From assembly GCA_947095535.1 (NCBI GenBank), contig OX352774.1, positions 38,828,496 to 38,892,495 of the forward strand: 64,000 nt of DNA, in the 5' to 3' direction. Of this stretch, positions 1 through 11,145 are shown piece after piece (position 1 is the stretch's first letter; every line of letters starts with the position of its first letter). The translations under genes and the position numbers were made by a program. The DNA is from Poecilobothrus nobilitatus. Taxonomy: Eukaryota; Arthropoda; Insecta; Diptera; Dolichopodidae. The notes under the pieces were generated by a model that was not told the origin of the DNA, did no database searches, and saw only the letters and a program-made list of their open reading frames with translations.

Positions 1-165
1 TTTTTTATTATTATTTAGGGCTACCATTTTTTTTTTAGACCTATCCACAGGTAAAACTTCATTGTTCTATCTTAACCGTGTAGAAGTTTTGTAAACAGAC
101 TGACAGACGTCGGAGAGAGGGAAACTAGTATGTACGATTTTTAATTTTTTTTTTTTTTTTAATTG
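1..165 (-). mobile_element. HINE-C fragment, cut by window edge
   Basis: It carries the family-C block 'accgtgtagaagttttgtaaacagac' in shortened form: 'gtgtagaagttttgtaaac' is followed by a decayed tract equivalent to the ACGG repeats of the better copies at 28566-29791 and 61602-62393, then 'gaaact' and the closing 'gtactaaaaa'. Only the end that is the 5' side on the minus strand is present, because the copy runs off the window start. Confidence 0.55.
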
Positions 166-214
166 TACTAAAAAGTTATTTTACAACTGTTATTTTCAGA
201 TCTCGGAATTAAAT

Positions 215-365
215 TTATTGTGAAATTGATAAGGGTTATGGTTAAAGTTGCCTTGATTTATCGCAAATAATGTAGAAATTTTATAAACAGATAGCGAGAC
301 GGCGGAAAGAGTAAAATTAATATGTTAATTTTTTTACAATTTTTTTAAGAATGTACTAAAAATAT
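215..365 (-). mobile_element. Degenerate HINE-C fragment
   Basis: A second, more decayed copy of the same terminal block follows at once ('tgtagaaattttataaacag', 'gaaagagtaaaattaat', 'gtactaaaaa'). It has the same orientation as the fragment at 1-165. This suggests a local duplication or two successive insertions. Confidence 0.4.
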
Positions 366-1436
366 GCAATAATATATTAATATTGAAAAAATTAAAATTA
401 CTAACTAAACAATATTTGATTATTTTCTATTTAAAATCAATCTTGCGTTAATTTTGTTCCAATTTCAGATTTTCATAAAAAAATTTTACCGTTATCTGGG
501 AGTGGACTCGTTGTGGGCTATTATCATCAAAACTGTGTACTGAACTAAAAGTTTTGTTTTTATCAATAAATGGTATTTTTTTTTTCAAAATTTAAAACGA
601 GAATTTGTGAATGATGAACAAAAATGAACAAAAAATTTAAAAAGCAATAATTTTAACACTTTAAATTATGTAAAAAACAATAAAAAAAATAAATAAAAAC
701 AATTTATAAATTTCAAATAATCTTTTTTATTTTTATTTATTTTAGCTACTTTTTGGTACTTAACAATGCATTTCTTGTATTACCATTTGTGGTCTGTTTA
801 TATGTAAAGGAATAAAACAAATTACAAGAAAATCCAATATTCACGTTAAGATTGCAAAGAATGCAAAGAATTGAAAAATATTTTTTGATTGTTTCTTTTA
901 TTTTAATTTTGTTTTCCTTTTTAAATTTTAAAAGTACTTACAAATCTTTATTTTACTTCAGTCAATTTAAATCATTTTTATTCAAACCACCATAATAAGA
1001 CCAAAACCAAAATAGATTTAAATAAATGGAAATAAAGTAATGTGAAAAGAACTAAAGTTTTATGCAGAATGAAATGAAAAGAGATTTAATGTTAAAACTT
1101 CTTTCATCAATGTATTAAAATCTAGTTATAAAATAGACATTAACTATAGTTTTTACTTGTGATGATTGATGCAATAAAAAAAATTGATCCATTTAGTTTC
1201 TTAAAGTGATATTAAAGAAACAATTGAAAAAGTAATTTAAATCGAAGAAAGCCTTTAGTTTTAGAGGAAGTTCGCAAAAACAATCGAAAAAAAATACATT
1301 CTATTTACATGTTGTTTCATCCAAATTACGAAAACATTTTATACAATATCTGATAAGGCTAATATAAGAACAAAGAACACCTCAAAAACACGTTCTACAA
1401 ACAAAACAAAAAAAATTTAATCATATAAAATATAAT
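366..1436. other. AT-rich DNA, nothing recognised
   Basis: It holds short poly-A/poly-T runs and no open frame of interest. I see no inverted repeat or coding-like island. Confidence 0.5.
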
Positions 1437-1935
1437 TAGTTAAATTTTGTACAAGAAGAGTTTAACAAGTTTGCACAAGTTTCCAAGTTATAGGTATCTA
1501 ACAATAGAAAGTTTTTAATTCTTGATCCAAAATAACTCTTAAACAGGGGAAGTCCAAAAAAAATGATGAGGAAGCTTATACTTATTCTGAAAGATCTTAC
1601 TTCACTAAGGTTCAAGGTTCTGACTATTATAGGCTTCTGGAGATATGGAAAATTCAAAATTTTAATTTTAGATAACGGTAAATTGAAATTCTAAATTAAA
1701 AAAAGTATATAATTTTTATATCATTTATAAGCTTAAAAGATTTACTGTCGTTTTAAAAGGTTACGGCTTCGTAATAGGTTGAGCTGCATAAAAAACTTCT
1801 TCTACAAAATTAATTCTCCAATGACATCTATCCATTGTTAAAATTTTATTCCTGCATCTTAAACGGTGTATAAATTTTGGAAATAGACACAGTGAACACA
1901 GTGAAACGGACACAGTAAAACTAAACTCAAATATT
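1437..1935 (-). mobile_element. HINE-C partial copy
   Basis: Several blocks occur in the same order as in the long family-C copy at 28566-29791: a 'caagtttccaagttataggt' block, an 'ataacggtaaattg' block, and an 'aaacggtgtataaattttg' block followed by a decayed ACGG tract. The outer ends are lost. The small minus-strand open frames here (1436-1657 and 1761-1952) arise from the repeat and are not genes. Confidence 0.5.
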
Positions 1936-2486
1936 TCTTTTGGTAAATACATATGTACCTACATCCATATTTAATTATATATGTAGAAAATTCTTAATAT
2001 CTACCAATCAATGAAAAAAAATTTAAGTCTGATAATAAGATGATAAATTTAGAGAAAAAATATATTTAAAATAATCTAGAATCAACGAAAATTCGGAATA
2101 GAATAACAAAAAAAATTTGCACCACTTAAGGGGTTGAGGGTAGAGAGAAAAAATGAAATTATTTTAATACAATTTATTGGTTTTCAACAAAAAAGGAATA
2201 ATAATATAAAATTCCACAATAAACTCATAATAAGTAGAATATAAAAACATATTTTACAATTCATAATTCAATTTAATGTACTGATTATTTAACATTTCAG
2301 CATTACTTTTTATTATCCTCAACCGAAAATCGGCTGCCTCATTTATAATAAAAAGGATGTAAAAATTTCATAATATAATAATTACAATGAAGTATACTTA
2401 TGAAGTATATAAGATAAGCAAATATTCAACATCTGAAAATAAGGCAAAAAATGGCTTTACCATACAATAGATGACGCACAAATAGC

Positions 2487-2935
2487 TTTTTTTTGTACAT
2501 TAAGAAAACCTTAGCCTTCCACCAGACCAGTATAATGGGCTAATCACCCTAACTGAAAAGCAGTATAATGGCAGAGAAATAGGAAGAAATGGTAAAGGGA
2601 ATAAGGAAGAGGAATTTTGAACTTAAATTGTAGTAGTGTGATTAAATGGAAGTTTTAGCAGATGCAAATTGACAGATTCCTTTTACTTCTGTATAACTAG
2701 GGCAACACTTGTGGTGGAATTGTGTTCCATAATTTGGAACTTGTCCAGATACTGTAGAGCAGTTCTAGAAGCGTCATCGAAGATTTATGAATTATATTCA
2801 AATCTTAGCCGAATGTTGGGTTTGTATATCAGAAGCAGATCGGAAGATGTAAAATATGTCTTACTTCTGCTTAAAAATTCTAGACATTTCGCGGCATCTT
2901 TTAGCGCTAATAAATATATTACTCTTCAATATTAG
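2487..2935 (-). pseudogene. Decayed LINE reverse transcriptase, C-terminal end and 3' tail
   Basis: The minus strand from about 2910 to 2770 reads as the region after the reverse-transcriptase domain of Jockey/CR1-type non-LTR retrotransposons. The pieces AAKCLEFLSRSKTYFT, SDLLLIYK and RFEYNS fit the usual pattern AAxxLGFLxRAKRYFT..LLxLYKxxIRPxxEYCSH, and ASRTALQYLDK fits the following 'A..T.L..LDR(I/V)Q' segment. An in-frame stop follows EYNS. After a shift, SSKLWNTIPPQVLP matches the late 'RTSxLWNxLPPxVFP' motif, so the piece between the two motifs is deleted. Downstream on the minus strand come 'gcccattatactgg' and a short A-tail (the T run at 2487-2494). The plus-strand 88-residue open frame here is its shadow. 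Dead copy; element family not assigned. Confidence 0.8.
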
Positions 2936-5900
2936 CTACAATATCTACAAGAGTAACGATTAATTTAGTCAAATTTAAAGTTAAAGAAAATCAAATTTTG
3001 TCTAATTCGAATTAAAACAGTCTTTTTAAACGCCTCCTGCCCTATTTAAACACGTGAACATAGAAAAAAAAGTAAGGTTTCTCGAGGTATAACAAAACCT
3101 GTATTTTTAATCGTATAACATCGGAGAAGTATGTTTTAGTTACATATTAGGAAGAGTAAATACCTCTATTATGTTTTAATATAATTTACAAATTATATGT
3201 TACTATTTAAACTTCACTTTACTCAATTAAAGCCTGACAATTGAGACATCCATTAACAATAGATCTTAATAAAAAAATCTACACAACTGAGTTTTTTATT
3301 TTAATTATTTATGCGGATTTGTCTTTTATAAAAATAATAAAATATTTTGTTTTAAAATTAATATGTTAATATTAAAATTAATATTAATATATAATATTTA
3401 ATTTTTGCTGTCTAGGTCGTTCAAAAAAACTAAAAGCTTTTTGGATAAAAATAAAAACCATTAAGATGCATCACTTTTTTAATTAAAATTTAACAATATA
3501 TTATTTTTATTAACATACATATTATAACATTAATAATTCCCTAATTATATTCACATGTATTCAGATGTAAATACAAATTACAGATGTGTGTTAAAAATAA
3601 AACAGAAAAAGAACTGAAAATTTTCATTTAAATTTTTACGATGTGAAATAATTCATTAAAAAAAATTTTATACAAGCATTGTTAACTTTATCAATGTTCA
3701 CCCCTCTTTTATTCATTACACTTCCTAACTTTGTCATTTTATATAGCAGCTTATAATAATAACAATAATTGTTATAACTCATAGTAATAACAATTTTGTT
3801 ATTAAAACTAATTATTGTGTAATGTCAATAAAATAATTATATGTATATATTTAAAAGTACACAAAAAACTCTTTTAAAGCTAAATTTCTTTTAATATTTT
3901 TTTTTTCTTTTTGTTTGTTTTCCAAATTTCCTTCCTTCCTTTCTTTCTTCAATTTTTTATTTCTTCCTTCCTGCCTTCTATTTACTCATACAAATTGAAA
4001 GCTCTGTTGATTACAAATAATAACATATCAACTTATTTAGGTTTTAAATGACACGATAGGTTAAGTCGAATTTACCCCTCTGAAATGTGTACTTTTTATA
4101 CAAAAATTTATTTGAAACAATAAATTCTGAGTTTTACCTTTATAAAACCATTTTAAATATATATTTCAACTATTTCAATACTTTTTAAAAAATATAAACT
4201 ATTTACTTATTAAAAGTCTAATATACAAAGTAGGGATATTTTTCATTTCGCATTACTATCCAGTAATACAAAACTTCCAATCAATCAATTTAATATCAGG
4301 CAAACTTTAAATATCCTAATATATCTAATCAGTGATCACTTAAGATTACAGATTTGGGAAAATTATGAAAAACTTTCAAAAAAAACTTCTCGGCAGATTT
4401 TTAAAGTAAATTCCATTTAAAAGTAAAATTATATTTTTGAAAACCTAATATATTTCTAAAATGGATGTCTGAGAACTTTTAGTGACTGAAGCATATTATA
4501 CAATTAAAGCTCTCAATGTTATTATATGGCATAATTCAAAGCTACGTAAGTTAGTCTTCACTTTATTTCTAACTGATTAGAATTTTTTGAGAATGAAGAA
4601 AAAAATACACTCAAATTGACAGTCTATCTACAGTGCCATTCAATTCAACCAATAAATGGTAAAATTTATTATCAAGAAATTTTTTATATTTATTCATTTT
4701 TTCACAAAACAGTAATTATATGACAATATTTTAAAGTCTACGGCCGCATTTTTTTTTTTTTTTTGTTTTTATGTTGTTTAAATATAAAATAAAAAAAATT
4801 TCGTTTTTTAGTATACTTTTACACAAAGCATACATTAAAATTTTCAAAAAAAAAAAGAAAACAAAGACAAAAACACTCGCAAAAAGAACTTTTTTATTCG
4901 GGTAATTAACTTTTTTATAGGACCAAAAAAAAAACAAAACCAAATCATAAAGCACAAAAGAAATAAATAATTATTTTAAGCTTTTTTACTGCCTTCCTAA
5001 AAAGACGTTATATTCCCCTTACAAATTCATCTTTTGTCTCACAATCTATATTTTATTCAAATTTCTTTCTATTATATTATGGCATCTAATTGAGTGTTAT
5101 ATTACAGAAAAAAAAAAAAGTGTCGAGGTAATCGAGGCGTATCACTTTTTCTTTTTTTCTTCTTTTTAATATAAATTTTTGTTTTTTATAATTTTCAATA
5201 TATTAATAATTATTTATATATAAGTCATCCTTTTCAATTCAATTCCTATAATAGTCAGTCTAACTATACATATAATTAAAACTACTTTATATTTCAATAT
5301 GTAACATAAATACTACTACTGTTTAGGTGTAAATTACATTTTGACATATAAATTGTTTCCAGATGTTCTGTAATACAAAAGTTATTACAATATCATATGC
5401 ATAAACCAACGTAAGGATTTAATGAAAGCACAATCTAACCTAAACTAGATGGCTAGTCTTGAAATGGGCTATACTTGTAAATAGGATATGTGAATGGATT
5501 ATATATGTGAATGCTAGCTCCTGTGAATACTGCATTGTGGACAAAATTACAAATTCAATTTCAGCTAATTATTAAATAAAAAGGTTTCATAATAAATTAT
5601 TGAGGTGAATTTAGAGATGACAAATACATTACATAATTGTTATTACATTAATTAGATTTTTTTTTTTCCCCTTTTGTAGCTTGTAATCTGAGGAATATTT
5701 TAATCTTACATAAACTGTTGTTGCATCTACTGCATCATAATGTACGTTTCATATTATATATTTCAAAATATACCAAATTATATATTTTTCTTCATTTCTT
5801 TCAGCAAATCACAACAATTTTATGAAGCAGATAAACTATTCCAACAATATAAGCAATTGTTAATTTAATTATTTATGTAACAAGTTGTCATACCAGAAAG

Positions 5901-6313
5901 ATCCTTAGACTTAAGTATAGTATGTATCTTAAAGCAGATTTTAATTACAGTTCTAAACTTAAGAATCCCAAATCAAAAATAATTTTAATTAGAAAGAAAA
6001 TAACGTAAAATATTAATTTTTGATAATAAAGGATGATTTACATCTTATATCCAATTGACAAAGAGAATCCATAACGAACAAAAAAAAATTTTATCTAAAA
6101 AAGATGATATGTGGCCAAAAATATTAAATTGTTCATTAAAAAAAATTTATTTTTGTCACACCAGTCCAGTTTCCAGTAAAAGTTTCGCCTAGGGAAAAAT
6201 CGAAACTATTGACGTAATATATCATTCAAGTAAAACAAAAAAATACAACAGAAAAATATTTAAAATAGCATATTAATTATTAATAAAATATATTAATATA
6301 TCATTAAGAAGAG
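2936..6313. other. AT-rich DNA, nothing recognised
   Basis: Long T and A tracts occur at 3900-3960, 4745-4770 and 5107-5165. The stretch 3000-3160 is more complex than its surroundings and gives broken open frames on both strands, but I could not match it to a family. No gene or clear repeat seen. Confidence 0.45.
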
Positions 6314-6397
6314 CCTTAGACTTAATTATCCCGTAGAGCTAAACTTATCGAGTACTACTTATCGAGTACTAAGTCTACCGGATAATTAAGTCTAAGG
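6314..6397. repeat. 84-bp hairpin with 24-bp arms
   Basis: The left arm starts CCTTAGACTTAATTATCC and continues CGTAGA. The right arm is its reverse complement with one mismatch. The loop contains the direct repeat 'acttatcgagtact' twice. It could be a relic of a very short foldback/MITE or a hairpin RNA source. A partial match, 'ccttagacttaa', lies near 5902. Confidence 0.7.
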
Positions 6398-8005
6398 TAA
6401 TACAAATATATATAAAAATTGGTATTCTAACAAAACCAATTTGTAAATGTGCAGCCCATACGCATCAAATCTCAAAGTGTACAACAAAGTCTGAAACTAA
6501 AGAACATTGAATTACTGCCAACTTCCTCAATATTCTAGAAAGAAAAAATAGATAAAACAGGAAAACAAGAACAATTATTAGCATGTAATGTTTAAGAAGA
6601 AAAAAATAGAACCATTAAATGTTTCAAGGTTTCAATAACAGGATCTTCGTAGAAAACTATATAATATACATAAATTTTTTTAATTTCCCAAGGATTCACA
6701 TTTAAACAAAAGAAAGAAAATTTCATAAAAAGTTAATTTTTTAAATGATTCACTCCAATTATTTTAAATTTTTATTGACAACAAAGACAGTATAGTAGTT
6801 TTTAAAGACTACAATAATTTCCTAATTAAATTTAAATTCAATTTTAAAAATTATTTTAATTAAAATTAAATTAAAAATTTTTTTTTGTTTTTTTCTATTT
6901 TTAACATTCTTTTCAATTAATTAAATGAATTTTAAGACAAATTATTTAAAGGCAATTTCTTTAACGATTTAATTTTAAGGTCCTTTCAAGTTCATTAATT
7001 TTTGTTATATTATTTGAAAAAAAAAAAAAGTTTTATTAACAAAGAAATGATGGCTTTTTTTAAAAGAATTGTAATTATTTCCTCCAAACAAAAAAAAAAC
7101 ACTAAAGAACCTAACAACCAAAAAGTAAAAAAAAAAAACAAAAAATATTAGAAAAGTTGCAACAAGCAACTAATTAAAATTCCAATGATGTGATTTTGAA
7201 AAAGAAAAAATCAACAAAATTTACTTCCTTTCTAGATTTGAAAATTTGAAAAATAATTTTTTTTCTCTTTCAGAATTTTATTTTATTGTTTCCATTTTTT
7301 TTTTTTTCTGATTTCTTTCCAAGAAAAGTTGCAAATTTTTGTTTTCTACTTCTGGCACGTTTAACATTTTATCAAATATTTTTTTTCTTGATTTTTAGGA
7401 AATCCATGAATCGATAATAGAAGCGTGCCACCTATTATTTACATTCAATAACATTTTATAAACTGTTAGAATTGAATTTGTTTTTTTTTTTTTTTTCCGA
7501 ACTGAACAAATTTTCAAGTCGAGTGAATTACTTATAATTTTTTTTTTTTTTTTAAATTTCAAAGTCTGAAAAATAAACTAAAAGGTATGAAAAATTATTC
7601 ATCACTTTTTTTTTTTGTAGTTTTTTCATACGGTTACGGAGTAAATGTCAAATGTTACTTAGATTGCCAATGCATCATGATGAAAAATCTTTTTATTTCT
7701 CTGATATTTTTATTACTCTAAATATCTGCTTGAACAGTTTTGAATTTATTAATAAGCGTCTATATGTCTTCTAATATGTTTTTATAATATTTAAACAAAA
7801 CTACAAATCGTCAACGTTGAAAATATTTTCACACTTTTTTTTAGTAAAAAGAACATACTTTTATCTACTTCAAATATATAAAGAAAAAAAAAACATTTAC
7901 CCAAGACTTGAACCAGGATTTTTTAGTATTTAATATCCACTGTATCCTAAAATTGTATTATTACCACCATATTATGTATTTCACAGTTCTAATTTTTTGC
8001 AAAAA
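6398..8005. other. AT-rich DNA, nothing recognised
   Basis: Homopolymer tracts predominate (for example 7018-7034, 7294-7309 and 7480-7497). A short stretch at 6440-6540 is less AT-biased and reads KPICKC...HQISKC on the plus strand, faintly like a gag zinc knuckle, but this is too weak to call. Confidence 0.4.
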
Positions 8006-8072
8006 TTTTGAAGTCAAAAGAAGTTAACTTTTTCAAGTCAACTTTTTGAAGTCAAAAGAAGTTAACTTTTTT
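8006..8072. repeat. Local tandem duplication
   Basis: The 28-base block 'ttttgaagtcaaaagaag' plus 'ttaacttttt' occurs twice, 39 bases apart, with 'caagtcaac' between the copies. Simple local duplication. Confidence 0.75.
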
Positions 8073-8210
8073 TCCCCCTTAATAAAAAGAAAAATGGCAC
8101 ACATTAAATTTGCAAAAAAATTTAAAACTTTTGCTAGAAGTATATTCTTATGTTTTTAAGATTTTTTTTTCCTTCATTTTTTTTTTCATTCACAACACCA
8201 AACTGGAACA

Positions 8211-8340
8211 TTTTTTTTTTTGCATCTATAGGTGGACATCTCGAAAAACACGAATTAGATCAACGCGTGAATTCTCTTTAGTAGTGTTGGACTTAAACCA
8301 ACTAAACGCCATCTCTCTTTTAAACCAAACATTAGGTTAG
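8211..8340 (-). mobile_element. LINE-E 3' end, truncated
   Basis: Read on the minus strand, this ends in an A-tail (the T run at 8211-8221). The sequence before the tail resembles the 3' ends at 9277, 14778 and 38205: an 'aggtgg' block close to the tail, then 'agtgttggacttaaaccaac' and a 'gccatctctcttttaaacc' block. It fits a 5'-truncated LINE insertion carrying only about 130 bases of 3' UTR. The plus-strand frame at 8110-8340 has no independent support. Confidence 0.5.
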
Positions 8341-9276
8341 AACCTATGGTACAATGTACTGTTTGTTTGAGGCAAAATAGTAATATGAGAAATATAGGAA
8401 GAAAGAATTCTTTCAGCATTCTTTCAGAATTTCAAACTTGAAATCAGGTGAAATCTAGTTTAATATTACAATGATATCATTAGTGACATTCAGTGAAAAT
8501 GAACGGAAAATATATAACATCCTGGCAACCAAAAATATTATTTTATAGTATACAAATCGATTCAAAATGACATTAAATCATCCTTCTTTTTTGTTACCGC
8601 AAATAAAATTTTTCTTGATTGTTTTTTTTTTTTTCCTAAACATTATTGTTATTCTCAACTTTTTAAGATTATCATGTAAAATCAACATGTGAAGACAGTT
8701 GATGTCATTGAAATTTTGCAAAACCGCAAGAAAAAAAAACTTTTTCAAGAAATCAAAATCGAAAAATGTAACAAATGTTATAAAAGTTAATATTAGTTAA
8801 ATTAGAGGTAAACGAAATAAATAGTTTGATAATTTTTCTATTTAAAAGATAAATTTCAGGTTAACGTATAAGATTTTTCTGATATTGAAGCCAAAATAAA
8901 AAAAAATCATTTCCATCAATTTTTTATATTATTGAATTGAAAAATGAAAAGTTAATTAAATGTTAACAAAAAGCTAGCGTTTTCTTCAAGATTTATTTTG
9001 TTTTTTGTTTAAATAAATTAAGTTTTTTTGTTTAAATATTTTAGTTACCTATAAAAAACTAAATATTTTTTTTTCTGAATCTATATTTTACCTGTCAAAT
9101 TATTTTCTTCAGAAACTACGATTTATAGAAGCTTAGCCTTTTAGATATCTTTTCTATTTTTATTGTTTATATCTTTTGTGGCTGTAATTTTGAAATATTT
9201 AAAGTGAAATACTTCGCTCCCGGGTTAATATTTTATTTTTAAAAGAGTTATGAACAGAATTCTTTCAGCATTAGAC
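8341..9276. other. AT-rich DNA, nothing recognised
   Basis: No gene, inverted repeat or known repeat block was seen. Confidence 0.45.
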
Positions 9277-9680
9277 TTTTTTTTTCTTTTCCTAAGGGCG
9301 GTAATAATCATTTAAAGACACCAAAAATGCCCTCTAATAGTATAAGACTTTTCCAGTCTAAACTCACCCCTCCCTAGCCAATATAATGTGAGGCTAAAAC
9401 AGTACATTGGTTAATCGCTAAAGCATATGAAGTTAGTATATATAAGTAGTATATAACACCTTCATGAAAGAGGTAATAATTAAAGACAACTCCACTATAG
9501 TAGCTATTATTATTACTGTTAGCATTAATTATTATTGTTGTTGCTATTTGCCACACAGAGTTAAGTCCATTAGTGAATAACAACATGCAGTAACAGTATA
9601 TAGAACCTTCCTTCTTTAAGTAACCAAAAGTAGCTCCACTGTATCAGCTGGTATTATTATTATTATTTTATTATTATTAT
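9277..9680 (-). mobile_element. LINE-E 3' region with (ATT)n tract
   Basis: The A-tail is the T run at 9277-9290. Next to it come 'aagggcggtaataatc', 'gacaccaaaaatgccctct' and 'tagccaatataatg', which are shared with the copy at 14778-15087. The block 'gtatataacaccttc...agctccactgt(a)...agct' plus (ATT)n occurs twice (about 9450-9520 and 9590-9660), so the element is internally duplicated. A minus-strand open frame of 70 codons overlaps a similar frame in the other copy, but no domain is recognisable. HINE-A is inserted directly after the (ATT)n run. Confidence 0.6.
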
Positions 9681-11012
9681 TATACCCTACACATTAAGTA
9701 TAGGGTATATTAACTTTGGTATGGTGTTTGTAACCACCAAAAGGAAGCGAGTTAGGTATAGACATGTATATATATTCTGAATCAGGATCAACGCCGGAGT
9801 CGATTTAGCGATGTCCGTCCGTCCGTACGCACGATAACTCAAAAAATAATGATGCTATCTTGATGAAATTTATACTGTAGGTTAACAATGACTAAGGTAA
9901 GGCGGGGATTGTAAATGGGCGAAATCGGACCATGCGTTCGAGTACCTCCCATACAACTTCCAAAACCTAATACGCATATTTTCGAAATTAATAAAGATAG
10001 AAACTTAAAATTTTGTACGAGGGTGTGTTTTTCTGAATCCCTGATATCCCCAAAATTTGAGATGAAGTGGAGTGGTTGTTCGGGTACCTCCCATACAACT
10101 CCCAAAACCGAACATGCATATCTTCGAAATTAATAAAGATAGGAACTTCAAATTTGATACGAGGGTGCTGTTTTGATTCCGAGGGTGCTGATATGTCTAA
10201 AATTTGAGAGGAATTGGAGTGGTCGTTCGGGTACCTCCCATACAACTCCCACAACCGAACAAGCATATCTTCGAAATTAATAAAGACAGAAACTTCAAAT
10301 TTGGTACTAGGGTGTTGTTTCCTGAATCCCCGATTTGTCCAAAATTTGAGATGAATTGGAGGAGCTGTTCGGGTACCTCTCATACAACTCCCAAAACCGA
10401 ACATGCATATCTTCGAAATTAATAAAGATAGGAACTTCAAATTTGATACGAGGGTGCTGTTTCCTAAATCCCTGATTTTCCTAAAATTTGAGATGAATTG
10501 GAGTGGTCGTTCGGGTACCTCCCATACAACTCCCAAAACCGAACAAGCATATCTTCGAAATTAATAAAGACAGAAACTTCAAATTTGGTACAAGGGTGTT
10601 GTTTCCTGAATCCCTGATTTGTCCAAAATTTAAGATGAATTAGAATGGTTGTTGGGGCATCTGCCACACAACTCCTAAGACCAAACAAGCATATCTTCGA
10701 AATTAATAAATATATAAACTTGAAATTTGATATAAGAATGTTCTACCCTGTTGATGTCTCTAAAATTTGAGATGAATTGGGGTGGTGGTCCGCGTGCCTT
10801 CACAAACTTCCCAAGACCTAACAATCATATTTTCGAATTTAATAAAGATAGAAACCTGAAATTTTGTACAAAGGTTGTAACAGCATTTATTTTTTTTAGC
10901 TTGTATTAAATACCTAACTAAAATAACTTATGGATTTTTAATTTAATTTGAATTTTTTAGGTGTAGGGTATAAATAAGTCGGTTGCATCGACTTACTGTT
11001 ATTTTTACTTGT
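9681..11012 (+). mobile_element. HINE-A: complete DINE-1/helentron-like non-autonomous element
   Basis: All hallmarks of the DINE-1/INE-1 class are visible. At the 5' end, TATACCCTA folds with TAGGGTATA 11 bases later. About 125 bases in there is a 'gtccgtccgtccgtacg' tract followed by 'cgataactcaaaaaa'. The centre is a minisatellite. Near the 3' end, GTGTAGGGTATA (10961-10972) is the exact reverse complement of the first 12 bases, TATACCCTACAC. It is followed by the hairpin TAAGTCG-gttgcat-CGACTTA (10975-10995) and a terminal 'ttacttgtt'. Drosophila INE-1 has the same order of parts. It is inserted in an (ATT)n tract, with 'attatt' on both sides. It carries no protein gene, so mobilisation would need a Helitron-like protein from elsewhere. 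Confidence 0.82.
9942..10880 (+). repeat. Minisatellite, about seven ~142-bp units, core of HINE-A
   Basis: The marker 'gtacctcccatacaactcc' (or a variant) starts units at 9942, 10084, 10231, 10373, 10515, 10657 and 10794, giving spacings of 142, 147, 142, 142, 142 and 137. Other shared pieces per unit are 'atatcttcgaaattaataaa' and 'aaaatttgagatgaattgga'. The last two units are the most diverged. Central tandem repeats are a known trait of DINE-1-type elements. Minus-strand units are almost free of stops, which explains the 182-codon open frame at 9988-10536; it is not a gene. Confidence 0.9.
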
Positions 11013-11071
11013 TATTATTATAATGTGGTATACATTATTATGATAAAAAATTATTGCTTATTTTTTATTAC

Positions 11072-11145
11072 ATGGTCTGGCCGGGAAGACAAGATCCTCC
11101 GTTTGAAAGGCGAACGATTTAACCACTACGCCATGAATCAGGTAA
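11072..11145 (-). pseudogene. tRNA-like sequence, broken (SINE head or tRNA pseudogene)
   Basis: The minus strand reads 'tggcgtagtggttaaatcg' (a good box A/D-arm), then 'cgcctttcaaacggagg', which gives an anticodon-like loop around TTC, then 'gatcttgtcttcccggcc'. The part that should hold box B (GGTTCGANTCC) is too short: about four bases fewer than expected separate the anticodon loop from it, and it lacks the GTTC core. It is therefore not a functional tRNA. The T-rich DNA that follows suggests the head of a tRNA-derived SINE. HINE-A lies immediately downstream on that strand. Confidence 0.5.

Noticed and set aside
2669..2935. 88-codon plus-strand frame
   Set aside because: Antisense shadow of the LINE polymerase remnant, whose minus-strand reading matches a known motif order.
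3000..3160. Complex patch that might be a LINE endonuclease tail
   Set aside because: Frames on both strands are broken and no motif is diagnostic.
6440..6540. Gag-like zinc knuckle (CKC...H...KC)
   Set aside because: One motif-sized match with no surrounding gag, protease or LTR; easily chance.
9988..10536. 182-codon minus-strand open frame, the longest in the window
   Set aside because: It lies wholly inside the 142-bp minisatellite of HINE-A and repeats FEDM.VR.WELYGRYPN-type phrases because the DNA repeats; no domain, and the unit length shifts frame.
9942..10880. CRISPR-like or bacterial repeat array
   Set aside because: Units are contiguous 142-bp repeats without spacers, inside a eukaryotic transposon.
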